From NCBI GenBank assembly GCA_910588335.1, contig CAJUQV010000018.1:1-64000 (forward strand): 64,000 bases of DNA. The letters run 5' to 3'. Below the pieces are notes generated by a model. That model did not search any database. It saw nothing but the letters and a program-made list of their open reading frames with translations, and was not told the DNA's origin. Positions 27,017 to 35,571 of this stretch are shown piece after piece; within the stretch, counting starts at the first letter, position 1; every line of letters starts with the position of its first letter. Source of the stretch: an uncultured Ruminiclostridium sp. (GTDB lineage: Bacteria > Bacillota > Clostridia > Oscillospirales > Ruminococcaceae). Both the position numbers and the translations under genes were made by a program.

Positions 27017-28468
27017 ATGAAAACTTCTATCGCATCGGAATCACATATTATAAACAATAAAGAATACACCATATTGGGAGTTACAAAAAGCCCGGGCAGC
27101 TTTGGAATATGCAATACAACAATACAGCGCGACAGAGAAATAAAGGAGACATTCTTCATAGGACATGAAGCTCTAATCAATATAATCCAGAAAAGCGTTA
27201 ACGACAAATACTCCAATAAAATTCTCCATCAGATTTCCACAATTGAGCGCTGCGGGGACTTTTCAAGAAGAGTAGCTCTTTCTTGTACCGATTATTTTGA
27301 AAATAACAAAAATATACAGGCTGCTTTAGAACCTGTTCTCGATTATTTAAAAAACGGTCTTTACGTTATTTACGAAAACGAAATGTTTCCTACCGACGGA
27401 GGAGGAAGCTTTTTTTGGTCAAGCTATATGATGAGCCATGAATTCGGAGGCTCTTCTACTTTCAGTTCCGTATGCAAATTGGATTATGACGTTCCTCCCG
27501 CGTTTCTTGTGCCTACCGAAGGGTTATCTACATTTAACGATAAATCTCTTAACGCTTCTATCGAAAAGGTAAAAAAAGACGAAGAGGCGGTGGGGCTGTG
27601 TTTCCATCTGACCGGTATGTTCTGCGCGCTGTTGTCCAATCATCATGATGTAGCCGCGGCGCTGATGCTTAATAAAAAAGTGCGCTGCCTTGTAATAGAG
27701 CCTATAAAGTATATTTTGTCAACAAACGACTTTGAACACAAAAAAACCTCCGACGAAGCCGAAAACGAAAAATATATTTACACTTGCTGCGCAAAAATTC
27801 CGCTTAGCAAGATTTCACAGCCTTTGCTTGAGACTTTTTTCATTACACGAACCTGTGAGACGGGAAAATATACTGACTCCGTAATATACAACAGCGAAAA
27901 ATCATCGCATTTAAAAGGCAAAAAAACATTGCCCAAAGGAATAATCGAAAAATGTGACAAGCTCCCTGACTGTGAGATGCTTCAATCAGCCGCTATGATA
28001 AGTTATCTTTCCGAGGAGGAGATCAGTGCGCTTTTACAAGGCGAGACAATGCTCAACGATAGTTATATTATCAATAAAAATTATTATACAAGCATAACAA
28101 TAGCGCTTTCCTATCTCCAATACAAAAATTTCAGCAGGTTTCTTGAATTTGCTGTGGACATACTGAAAAACGAAGAATTGTCTGCGGTTCATCAATATGT
28201 GGCCACACGACTTCAACCTATTATGAACGAAAAAATATCTATAATGTTCAAAGAGATTCTTGAAAGCGAAAATCCTGTTTACGGACCCATAAAAACACTG
28301 GCCGAAAAATACACAAAACGTTATAAGGCTTATACGGAAACACCGCCGGAGGAAAAAACTTCACGTGCCGAAGCAGTGCCTATGAAGCGCAATCTGGAAA
28401 ATGAAATAAACGCGCTTGAGATGGCTAAGAGAATACAATCATCCAAGGTTGAAAGAAACTTAAACTAA
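27017..28468 (+). CDS. Uncharacterised 483-residue protein
   Basis: I do not recognise this protein. AAGGAAGG precedes the ATG, and codon use matches its neighbours, so the gene is real. There is no signal peptide or transmembrane segment. The N-terminal half (about 1-190) is mixed alpha/beta with repeated CNTT, TFF and GGGSFFWSSY patches; the middle contains LTGMFCALLSNHHDVAAALMLN; the last 60 residues are charged and helical (RAEAVPMKRNLENEINALEM). It is probably cytoplasmic and co-transcribed with the 26088 membrane protein. Confidence 0.5.
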   Translation: MKTSIASESHIINNKEYTILGVTKSPGSFGICNTTIQRDREIKETFFIGHEALINIIQKSVNDKYSNKILHQISTIERCGDFSRRVALSCTDYFENNKNIQAALEPVLDYLKNGLYVIYENEMFPTDGGGSFFWSSYMMSHEFGGSSTFSSVCKLDYDVPPAFLVPTEGLSTFNDKSLNASIEKVKKDEEAVGLCFHLTGMFCALLSNHHDVAAALMLNKKVRCLVIEPIKYILSTNDFEHKKTSDEAENEKYIYTCCAKIPLSKISQPLLETFFITRTCETGKYTDSVIYNSEKSSHLKGKKTLPKGIIEKCDKLPDCEMLQSAAMISYLSEEEISALLQGETMLNDSYIINKNYYTSITIALSYLQYKNFSRFLEFAVDILKNEELSAVHQYVATRLQPIMNEKISIMFKEILESENPVYGPIKTLAEKYTKRYKAYTETPPEEKTSRAEAVPMKRNLENEINALEMAKRIQSSKVERNLN

Positions 28469-28477
28469 AAAATACGT

Positions 28478-28611
28478 ATTTAAAGCGGTAGCTTAAATAA
28501 GCTGATGCAATTGTAAAGCAACTGTTTGGTGGGGAATTTTACTCCCACTGAACCGAAAGACGTCCCCAAACTAAGAGGTTGAGGACATTGGGCAGCAGTT
28601 ATATAAATATG
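28478..28611. other. Structured non-coding segment, possible IS200/IS605-type 3' end or small RNA
   Basis: The segment is a row of short hairpins: AGCTTAAATAAGCT; GGTGGG...CCCACT with an AT-rich loop; GTCCCCAA...TTGAGGAC. This density of G/C stems is unlike the surrounding AT-rich gap. A minus-strand frame crosses it but its codons follow the stems, so it is unlikely to be coding. The layout recalls the structured right ends of IS605-type elements (omega RNA), from memory only. No tnpA or tnpB is present. Confidence 0.35.
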
Positions 28612-28660
28612 CAAAATTTTGTTTGTATTATTTTTACTATATTTGTAATTGTATAAAATA

Positions 28661-28692
28661 AAAGCAGGCTGCAAAACCGCGCCGCCTGCTTT
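28661..28692 (-). terminator. Terminator of ackA (also faces the 27017 gene)
   Basis: AAAGCAGGC (28661-28669) pairs with GCCTGCTTT (28684-28692) over a GC-rich loop. On the minus strand it is followed by TATTTTATAC, and it lies between two convergent genes, so it can stop both. Confidence 0.65.
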
Positions 28693-28710
28693 ATAATTTA
28701 TAAAAACAAT

Positions 28711-28804
28711 ACTTTTACTAATTCCTCATTGAAAGTGTGCACAAAAATTCTTCGCAAAAACCTTATACCGAATTTTTATACACTTTCTAATGGGATTAGT
28801 ATTA
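28711..28804. repeat. Family I palindromic repeat behind ackA
   Basis: TACTAATTCCTCATTGAAAGTG near 28716 pairs with CACTTTCTAATGGGATTAGTA near 28802; inside, AAAAATTC pairs with GAATTTTT. The right end GATTAGTATTA is the family I terminus and stops five bases before the ackA stop codon. Confidence 0.65.
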
Positions 28805-28809
28805 GGTTA

Positions 28810-30009
28810 TCAAAGACCGCAAAGTTCCTTTGTATCTCTCGCGATCAAAAGCTCCTCATTTGTGGGAACAACCCATACCTCTACTTTACTGTCGGGAGCC
28901 GAAATTTTGGCAAGCTCGCCCTGTGTCTTAGCATTCAACTCCTCATCAAGCTTTATTCCCATATAGTCCATATCCTTGCAGGCGCCGGAACGAACCCCTG
29001 CGGCATTTTCGCCTATGCCTCCGGTGAAAAGCACTGCGTCAAGCCCGTTCATAACAGCGGCATAAGCGCCGATATATTTCTTTATACCGTATTTAAGCAT
29101 TTCACTTACCAACTGAGCGCGCTTATTGCCGTCTTTTGCGGCGGCTTCAACATCTCTGTTGTCGCTGGAAACTCCGCTTATTCCCAAAAATCCCGACTTT
29201 TTGTTTAAATACTCGCTCATTTCGGAAGCACCGAGACCTAACTTCTTCTGAACGAAAGTAACGGCAGAGGGATCGACACAGCCGCTTCTTGTTCCCATAA
29301 TAACACCGTCGAGAGGTGTAAAGCCCATTGAGGTATCAACCGACTTTCCTCCGTCTACCGCGGTAATTGAAGATCCATTGCCCAAATGACAGGAAACGAT
29401 CTTTAAATCCTCAACGTTTTTACCCATAGCTTTTGCCAGCGCTTTGGATACAAAACGATGGGAGGTACCGTGGAAACCGTATTTTCTTACATGAAATTTT
29501 TCGTAGCACTCATATGGCATGCCGAACATATATGCTTTTTCGGGCATAGTCTGGTGAAACGCCGTATCGAATACAACAACCTGAGGAACATAATCGGGAA
29601 TAACCTTCTTGCACGCCCTCAAAGCGAGAGCATGAGGATGATTATGTACGGGAGCAAGTTCGGAAAGACCGTCAATCTGATCAATAACCTCATCGGTTAC
29701 TATGGTTGCCTTATCGAATATTTCGGCGCCCTGTACTATTCTGTGGCCTACCGCGGCAATTTCATCCATTGTCCTGATAACGGCGGCGTCTCCTTCGGTA
29801 AGCGCCTTTACAACTCGTTCAAAGGCTTCCGTATGCGTGGGGAAATCACAATCCTCACTCACTTGTCTGCCCTCAAAGGTTTTGTGAGTAATATGACCAT
29901 CCATGCCTATTCTTTCACAATTGCCCTTTGCAATTACGCTCTCGTCATCCATATCAATAAGCTGATATTTCAGCGAAGAACTGCCCGCATTGATAACTAA
30001 AATTTTCAT
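28810..30009 (-). CDS. ackA: Acetate kinase
   Basis: The 399-residue ASKHA-fold kinase interconverts acetyl phosphate and acetate with ATP formation, the usual fermentative energy step. INAGSSSLKYQLID, FDTAFHQTMPEKAY, KYGFHGTSHRFV, SCHLGNGSSITAV and FTGGIGENA are all intact. AAAGGAAGG precedes the ATG. The partner pta is not adjacent. Confidence 0.98.
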   Translation of the reverse strand: MKILVINAGSSSLKYQLIDMDDESVIAKGNCERIGMDGHITHKTFEGRQVSEDCDFPTHTEAFERVVKALTEGDAAVIRTMDEIAAVGHRIVQGAEIFDKATIVTDEVIDQIDGLSELAPVHNHPHALALRACKKVIPDYVPQVVVFDTAFHQTMPEKAYMFGMPYECYEKFHVRKYGFHGTSHRFVSKALAKAMGKNVEDLKIVSCHLGNGSSITAVDGGKSVDTSMGFTPLDGVIMGTRSGCVDPSAVTFVQKKLGLGASEMSEYLNKKSGFLGISGVSSDNRDVEAAAKDGNKRAQLVSEMLKYGIKKYIGAYAAVMNGLDAVLFTGGIGENAAGVRSGACKDMDYMGIKLDEELNAKTQGELAKISAPDSKVEVWVVPTNEELLIARDTKELCGL

Positions 30010-30112
30010 TATGCTTTGTTCCTTCCTTTTAATTTAATTTACTAAATAACATTTTATATCAAAAAAGAAAAAAAATCAAGTATTTTTTCTGTTTTTTGTT
30101 AAATATTAAAAT

Positions 30113-30293
30113 TTAAGGCAATACCGCACCAAAGATTGTCGTGCAGACGCGCAGTCAGCTTTTTCGTCAGATTGTCCAAAACGATGCAGGAATACCGGCG
30201 TATTTCAAGGAGCTTTGGACAAAAATGACGGAAAAGATGCGAGCGTATGTGCGGCAAAGCGCGTAGCGCGGTCTTTGCGCAGTGTTGCCTTAA
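30113..30293. repeat. Family II palindromic element (181 bp) in the tmcAL leader
   Basis: The ends are inverted copies: TTAAGGCAATACCGC at 30113 and GCAGTGTTGCCTTAA at 30279-30293, with AAAGA/TCTTT continuing the stem. Inside, TTGTCCAAA pairs with TTTGGACAA and CGTCA with TGACG, so the whole folds as one long hairpin. It starts right after a possible -10 (TAAAAT, 30107-30112) and ends 27 bp before the tmcAL ATG. A second, deleted copy is at 45902-45957. It carries no gene and resembles a MITE; TTAA at both ends could be the target duplication. The rest of the gap 30010-30319 shows nothing. Confidence 0.75.
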
Positions 30294-30319
30294 CTGTTTA
30301 TATTAAGGAGCTGTTTAAA

Positions 30320-31486
30320 ATGAACATCTGCGGAATAATCTGTGAATACAATCCTTTTCATAACGGCCACAAATATCATATTGAACAAACCCGAAGCGCC
30401 TGCGGTGCGACCCACACAGTAGGAGTCATGAGCGGGAATTTCACTCAACGAGGCGATGTGGCCATCACGGATAAGTATAAAAGAACCGAAACCGCGTTAA
30501 AAAACGGAATCGACCTTGTTATAGAACTTCCGGTTGCATATTCTCTCGGCAGCGCGGAGCAATTTGCCAAAGGGGCTGTGTATCTGCTTAATTCGCTCGG
30601 ATGTGTAAATACGCTCAGTTTCGGAAGCGAAAGCGGAGATATAAATGCACTGCGCGAGGCGGCAGGTGCGGTACTGTACGCTCAGGAAAGCGAGGAACTG
30701 ACTTCTTATATGAAAGAAGGGCTGAGCTATCCTTCGGCACTTCAAAAGGTCATAGGAAAATACTATACAGACGATGTAATTGAAACGTTAGCTTCTCCCA
30801 ACAACACCTTAGCTGTAGAATACATCAAGGCCTTAGACAGTATAGCGTCTCCGATAAAGCCTTTTACAATAAAACGTCATGCGGCGGCTCACGACAGTAC
30901 GATCAATGATCCGAATCAGGAAATTCTTTCCGCATCACAGTTAAGAAAAATGATAGAAGCTAAGGAAGATATTTCCCGTTACGCACCTGAATGCGATTTA
31001 TCCGAAACGGCTTCCGTTTACAATATCGAAACAGCCATACTTTCAAAACTCAGAATGATAAACAAGGCGGCGCTTGAAAAAACGCCTAACGTGATTATGG
31101 GACTGGAGAACAGGATACAAAGAGCCGTGTCCGTAGCTTCGAGTCTGAACGAACTTTATTTTCTCGTAAAAACAAAAAGGTACACCCTCGCAAGAATCAG
31201 AAGGATAATCTTATCCGCCTTTTTGGGAATTACAAAAAACGACTTGCAAATTCTTCCTTCTTATGTTAGAATTTTAGGTATGAACGGTAAAGGCAAAGAA
31301 ATATTGTCGGAAGCAAAGTGCGATATTCCCATAAACACTTCCCTATCACAGCTTGCCGAAACAAGCGACAATGCCAGAAAACAGGCCAAACTTGAGGCTC
31401 GCTGCGGCGATCAGTATGCTCTTGCCTTTAAGAAAAAACGTCCCTGCGGTCTTGAATATACTTCAAAACCGATTATCCTTAATTAA
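30320..31486 (+). CDS. tmcAL: tRNA(Met) cytidine acetate ligase
   Basis: The 388-residue nucleotidyltransferase-fold protein (YlbM/DUF795) acetylates C34 of elongator tRNA-Met using acetate and ATP. The N-terminal GIICEYNPFHNGHKYHI carries the HxGH nucleotide-binding motif; GVMSGNFTQRGDVAI and LPVAYSLGSAEQFA follow. The ATG at 30320 has AAGGAG nine bases upstream; a frame open 35 codons further runs through the repeat and is not used. It sits next to ackA, divergent, which fits an acetate-using enzyme. Confidence 0.92.
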   Translation: MNICGIICEYNPFHNGHKYHIEQTRSACGATHTVGVMSGNFTQRGDVAITDKYKRTETALKNGIDLVIELPVAYSLGSAEQFAKGAVYLLNSLGCVNTLSFGSESGDINALREAAGAVLYAQESEELTSYMKEGLSYPSALQKVIGKYYTDDVIETLASPNNTLAVEYIKALDSIASPIKPFTIKRHAAAHDSTINDPNQEILSASQLRKMIEAKEDISRYAPECDLSETASVYNIETAILSKLRMINKAALEKTPNVIMGLENRIQRAVSVASSLNELYFLVKTKRYTLARIRRIILSAFLGITKNDLQILPSYVRILGMNGKGKEILSEAKCDIPINTSLSQLAETSDNARKQAKLEARCGDQYALAFKKKRPCGLEYTSKPIILN

Positions 31487-31558
31487 CGGCGTTTTCGTCG
31501 GCAAAACCGAAAACCGATGAAACGATAAAAATGTACTTTACAGAAAGGAATTAAAAAA

Positions 31559-32491
31559 ATGAGCGTAAATTTTTCCGAGATCAGCTATAAAAATTTCGGC
31601 AAGTGCATAAAAATGGAGAATGACACCACCGAGCTTATCGTAACCGTGGACGTGGGTCCCCGTGTAATTTATTACGGACTTAAGGGAAAACGCAATATTT
31701 TTCGCGAGGATATAAACCGTGACAGCTTCAATGACAAGCAGCAGCTACACGATTTCTTTGAAACGGAGGAAAATTGGTACATATACGGAGGCCACAGGCT
31801 CTGGAGCAGTCCCGAAAGTTACCCCGAAAGCTATACCCCCGACAATCACCCCGTTCCGTATGATATAGACGGAAATACAATAAAGCTTATGCCCGAAGAC
31901 AGAGTAAAAGTAGGCGAAAGACATATAATGACAGTAACTTTGAACGACAGTTCTTCAGATGTTACAATAAAGCACGCCATTAAAAATATTGCCGATTACG
32001 AAATAAAACTGGCTCCTTGGTGCCTTACAGTGGCGGAAAAGGGCGGGGTTGAGATATTTCCGCTTTGCACTGAGGATACCGGTCTTTTATCAAATCGGCG
32101 AATGGTATTCTGGGCATATTCGGATGTTCGTGATCCCCGATTTTTTATGTGCGACAAATATGTGACATTAGCGCAGACCGACATGGAGCAGGCGTTTAAA
32201 ATAGGCGTAAACAATCAGGATGGCTGGGGCGCATACCTTAATAACGGACAGCTTTTTATCAAGAGATTTGATTTTGACCCAACGGGTGAATATCCCGATT
32301 TTTCCGTAAACTACGAAACTTATACCAATCAGTTTATAATGGAGATAGAATCATTGGGTACTCTTGAATCACTGCGTCCCGGAGAATACACCGAGTATGA
32401 AGAGCGCTGGCAGATAAAAGAGTGCGATGACGGCTTTGACCAAACGGATCCCGACAGTATCGATTCTTTTGTAAAAAAGCATATACTTTAA
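31559..32491 (+). CDS. DUF4380 / galactose-mutarotase-like protein
   Basis: The 310-residue cytoplasmic protein is beta-rich and looks like the supersandwich fold of aldose epimerases, as in DUF4380 proteins. Typical patches are VDVGPRVIYYGL, YGGHRLWSSPE (about residues 80-90) and a late NQFIMEIESLG with LRPGEYTEYEERW. No mutarotase catalytic His/Glu pair can be named with confidence. GAAAGGA precedes the ATG. A binding role for a sugar or sugar phosphate is inferred from fold only. Its stop TAA lies in the end of a family I repeat. Confidence 0.65.
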   Translation: MSVNFSEISYKNFGKCIKMENDTTELIVTVDVGPRVIYYGLKGKRNIFREDINRDSFNDKQQLHDFFETEENWYIYGGHRLWSSPESYPESYTPDNHPVPYDIDGNTIKLMPEDRVKVGERHIMTVTLNDSSSDVTIKHAIKNIADYEIKLAPWCLTVAEKGGVEIFPLCTEDTGLLSNRRMVFWAYSDVRDPRFFMCDKYVTLAQTDMEQAFKIGVNNQDGWGAYLNNGQLFIKRFDFDPTGEYPDFSVNYETYTNQFIMEIESLGTLESLRPGEYTEYEERWQIKECDDGFDQTDPDSIDSFVKKHIL

Positions 32492-32595
32492 CTAATTTTT
32501 GAGCAAGGCATATACAAATAATACGGAGAATCAAAGATTAGTGCTCAGAGTGCAACCTTAAATCAAATCCGCAACTTGTTTTAAGATTTGTATTA
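32489..32595. repeat. Family I palindromic repeat between the DUF4380 gene and murL
   Basis: Two linked hairpins: TAACTAATTTTTGA with TCAAAGATTAGT over a loop containing TATACAAATAATACGG, then CTTAAATCAAATCC with ACTTGTTTTAAGAT. The ends have the family I form (ACTAAT / TTTGTATTA). The left end overlaps the stop codon of the upstream gene; the right end lies 47 bp before murL. Confidence 0.7.
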
Positions 32596-32642
32596 AACGG
32601 CAAAAACAACCGCAATTTTACAGCACAACAAGGAGAGCTTAA

Positions 32643-33980
32643 ATGAACAGGTTTGAACAGCTTAGGGAAAAACATGGGGAATTTATTTATGAAAGCTATG
32701 AAATAAACGATGACAGCTTTGTTTTTCATTTTCGTATGGACAGTCATTGTTTTTCCCCAAAATGGAGCTTTACGCCGGAGCTTATAAAAAATGCCCAAAA
32801 CAAGGAGCTGTTGGAATACGCGGTTTTTTCTTTGGGTATGTCCGAACTTGTCAGCTACTGGAAATGTGCCTGCCCTCCCACGGTAAAAATAAACTGCGGA
32901 GCGCTTAACGCGGATCAGGTGAAATGGTGGAAAAAGCTTTATTTCAACGGATTGGGCGAATTCTTTTACAGAAACGGCATAGATACCGATATTGAAAATT
33001 TTATGGATATTGTCCCCAAAAACAGCCACACTCCGGTCTCCTCCACTTCCGCGCCAGACGGAAAACCCGAAGCGGGATTTCTTATTCCCGTTGGCGGCGG
33101 AAAAGACAGCGTTGTTACACTTGAGCTTCTTAAAGATTATAAGGATAAAAACGCCTGTTATATCATAAATCCGAGGGGTGCGACCTTAAACTGCGCCCAT
33201 ACCGCGGGTTATTCCGACGATGATATTATCGGAGTAAAAAGAACTATTGACAAGGAGCTTCTTAAGCTGAACTCCATGGGCTATCTTAACGGCCACACAC
33301 CGCTCTCAGCCGTAATAGCATTCTCCTCTTGGATATTCGCTTACTGCGGCGGTAAAAAATATATTGCTTTATCAAATGAAAGCAGCGCCAACGAATCCAA
33401 TGTAAGCGGCACCGAAATAAACCATCAGTACAGTAAAAGCACCGAATTTGAAGCGGATTTCCGAATGTATACAAAGACTTATTTAACTGATTTTCCGGAA
33501 TATTTCAGTATGCTGCGCCCTTGGAGCGAGTGGCAGATTACAAAAAGATTCGTTACTCTTCCAAAGTATTTCCCTGTTTTCCAGAGCTGCAATTTAGGCT
33601 CAAAAACAGACTGCTGGTGCGCAAACTGCGCCAAATGCCTGTACGTTTACATCATGCTTTCGGCGTTTCTGGACGATGATCAGCTAATGAGCATATTCGG
33701 GAAAAATATGCTTCAAAACGACGAATACAAAGATATGTTCAACGGTCTTGTGTATCAGGATTTCGACAAACCATTTGAGTGCGTGGGCACAAGGGACGAA
33801 ATAAAGCTTGCTCTTTATACCGCAGCCAAAAAAAGAAGTGGAAAGGATCTACCTTATCTGCTTAAGGAATATATTGAAAAAAACGGCGACGAACCTCCGT
33901 CTCTTGATAATTACTTTGATAAAAACAATTTTGTGCCTAAAGAATTTATCGGGCTTCTGAAAAGAGAGGAAACGTTGTAA
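32643..33980 (+). CDS. murL: UDP-MurNAc-L-Ala-L-Glu epimerase (MurL family)
   Basis: The 445-residue protein fits MurL, described in Xanthomonas oryzae, which inverts the terminal L-Glu of UDP-MurNAc-L-Ala-L-Glu to D-Glu with ATP going to AMP and PPi. A PP-loop-like ATP motif PVGGGKDS is at 149-156, an ALSNESSANESN patch at about 242-253, and a cysteine cluster CWCANCAKC at 324-332. AAGGAG precedes the ATG. Three bases separate it from a MurD-type ligase with MurD2 features, the same pairing as in Xanthomonas. The alternative is another PP-loop ATPase, but the neighbour argues for MurL. Confidence 0.82.
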   Translation: MNRFEQLREKHGEFIYESYEINDDSFVFHFRMDSHCFSPKWSFTPELIKNAQNKELLEYAVFSLGMSELVSYWKCACPPTVKINCGALNADQVKWWKKLYFNGLGEFFYRNGIDTDIENFMDIVPKNSHTPVSSTSAPDGKPEAGFLIPVGGGKDSVVTLELLKDYKDKNACYIINPRGATLNCAHTAGYSDDDIIGVKRTIDKELLKLNSMGYLNGHTPLSAVIAFSSWIFAYCGGKKYIALSNESSANESNVSGTEINHQYSKSTEFEADFRMYTKTYLTDFPEYFSMLRPWSEWQITKRFVTLPKYFPVFQSCNLGSKTDCWCANCAKCLYVYIMLSAFLDDDQLMSIFGKNMLQNDEYKDMFNGLVYQDFDKPFECVGTRDEIKLALYTAAKKRSGKDLPYLLKEYIEKNGDEPPSLDNYFDKNNFVPKEFIGLLKREETL

Positions 33981-33982
33981 AT

Positions 33983-35296
33983 ATGAATATTAAAGAAAAA
34001 CTCGGTTTGTTTTTTAAAGATAAGAGTATTGCAATATTGGGATTCGGGCGGGAAGGAAAGTCAACTCTCGATATTTTAAGTGAAATCGGCTGCAAAAATG
34101 TCGCTGTGCTTGATAAAAACGATGTGGACAAAAATGCCGCATGCGGGTGTACACTTCACTGTGGAGATAATTACCTTGATTTTCTTAAAGAATACGATAT
34201 AATAATGAAGTCCCCCGGAATAGCGCTGTTTGATTCCGTAAGCGCTGATATCAAGGAGAAAATTACCTCACAAACAGATCTTTTTTTGCGCTTCTGCGAT
34301 AATAAAATAATCGGCATTACGGGAACAAAAGGGAAATCCACCACCTCAAGCCTTATTGAACATATAATGAATTACTGCGGAAAAAAAGCCGTTTTAATAG
34401 GAAATATAGGTATTCCGCCTTTGTCCGTGATTGACAGCTTGGAAAAAGATACAATTGTCGTCTGCGAAATGTCATGCCATCAGCTTGAATATGTTAAGGC
34501 GTCTCCTCATACAGCCGTTTTGCTCAATATTTATGAAGAGCATCTGGATCACTATGTTAATTTTAACGCTTACAAAGCTGCAAAAGAGAATATTTATATG
34601 CATCAAATAGATGGTGATCTGCTTATTTATAACAAAGAGCTTGAAAACAGCGCAATCAATTCTCTTCTTGCCGAAAAAATCTCCGTTTCACAGGATTATA
34701 CCGCCGACGTTTATCTTGACGGCAGCGACATAATATTTTTTGACAAGAAGATACCCTTTGAAAAGCTGTCTCCAAAGCTTGAAGGACATCATAATCTTTA
34801 CAATATAGCCGCGGCGCTTACAGCCGCCGTTAAAAACGGCTGTGATATCAATAAAGCGGCGGAGGCCGTAAGCCTCTTTAACGGATTGGAACACCGAATG
34901 GAAACCGTAAGAACCGTAAACGGCGTTAAATACGTCAATGACAGCATAAGTACCATACCTTTGGCGGCAATAAACGCAGTCAAGACTTTTAACGCGGATA
35001 CACTGATAATCGGCGGTATGGACAGAGGAATTAACTACGAGATTCTGTCGGATTTTCTTAACGGCGGAGCGGTGAAAAACATAATATGTCTTCCCGACAG
35101 CGGTTACAGAATCGCGGATACTTTAAATACACGTTCAAATGTCATTAAAGTAAAAAATATGGAAGAAGCGGTACAAAAGGCGAGCGAAGTTTCCAAAAAC
35201 TGCTGTGTGCTTTCTCCGGCCGCCGCAAGCTATGGGTTTTACAAAAATTTTGAAGAGAGGGGAAAGCATTTTAAGGAGCTCGTTAATTTGCTTTAA
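33983..35296 (+). CDS. murD2: UDP-N-acetylmuramoyl-L-alanine--L-glutamate ligase (MurD2 type)
   Basis: The 437-residue Mur ligase has the N-terminal UDP-binding Rossmann unit with GFGREGKS (20-27; this GREG form is typical of MurD2 rather than classical MurD), the ATP P-loop GITGTKGKSTT at 111-121, EMSCHQLEY, NIYEEHLDHY with the conserved His, the LEHRMETV region and the C-terminal LSPAAASYGFYKNFEERG. Together with MurL it would add L-Glu and then epimerise it. A GAGAGGA inside the murL end serves as its ribosome binding site. Strict L-Glu specificity is inferred from the pairing. Confidence 0.85.
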   Translation: MNIKEKLGLFFKDKSIAILGFGREGKSTLDILSEIGCKNVAVLDKNDVDKNAACGCTLHCGDNYLDFLKEYDIIMKSPGIALFDSVSADIKEKITSQTDLFLRFCDNKIIGITGTKGKSTTSSLIEHIMNYCGKKAVLIGNIGIPPLSVIDSLEKDTIVVCEMSCHQLEYVKASPHTAVLLNIYEEHLDHYVNFNAYKAAKENIYMHQIDGDLLIYNKELENSAINSLLAEKISVSQDYTADVYLDGSDIIFFDKKIPFEKLSPKLEGHHNLYNIAAALTAAVKNGCDINKAAEAVSLFNGLEHRMETVRTVNGVKYVNDSISTIPLAAINAVKTFNADTLIIGGMDRGINYEILSDFLNGGAVKNIICLPDSGYRIADTLNTRSNVIKVKNMEEAVQKASEVSKNCCVLSPAAASYGFYKNFEERGKHFKELVNLL

Positions 35297-35423
35297 CCTT
35301 AATGTAAGTTTTTTTGAATACTTTTTATACTATGCCTTGTGGACAATAAAAGTCGCACAAATGGAGGGATCTCCCTGAAAAGTACGAACCTTGGGAAACA
35401 GTGTACTCCAAATTTTGTTAATA

Positions 35424-35463
35424 GTAAAACAGCCTTTGAGATTTAATCCAAAGGCTGTTTTAC
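35424..35463 (+). terminator. Terminator hairpin behind murD2
   Basis: GTAAAACAGCCTTTG (35424-35438) and CAAAGGCTGTTTTAC (35449-35463) form a perfect 15-bp stem with a 10-base loop. Read either way the outer pairs end in TTTTAC, giving a short U run. It lies about 130 bp behind murD2 and directly abuts a family I repeat. Confidence 0.7.
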
Positions 35464-35556
35464 ACTAATCTTTGATCAAGGTATAAACAAATAATACGGG
35501 TGATCAAAGATTAGTGCTTAAGGTGCAATCTCTATTCAAGTCTACAATTGGTATTA
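35464..35556. repeat. Family I palindromic repeat behind the GGDEF gene
   Basis: ACTAATCTTTGATCA pairs with TGATCAAAGATTAGT (perfect) over a loop with TATAAACAAATAATACGG; the second part, GCAATCTCTATTCAAG with a decayed partner, ends ATTGGTATTA. It is very close to the copy at 49434-49539 and lies 15 bp from the GGDEF stop codon. Confidence 0.75.
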
Positions 35557-35571
35557 CATATTAAAAATAAC

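Noticed and set aside
28480..28674. 64-residue minus-strand frame between the 27017 gene and ackA
   Set aside because: It runs across hairpins and the ackA terminator, lacks a ribosome binding site and has no recognisable domain; better explained as non-coding structure.
30215..30319. 35-codon N-terminal extension of TmcAL
   Set aside because: It would translate through the family II repeat; the ATG at 30320 has a strong Shine-Dalgarno and matches the family N-terminus.
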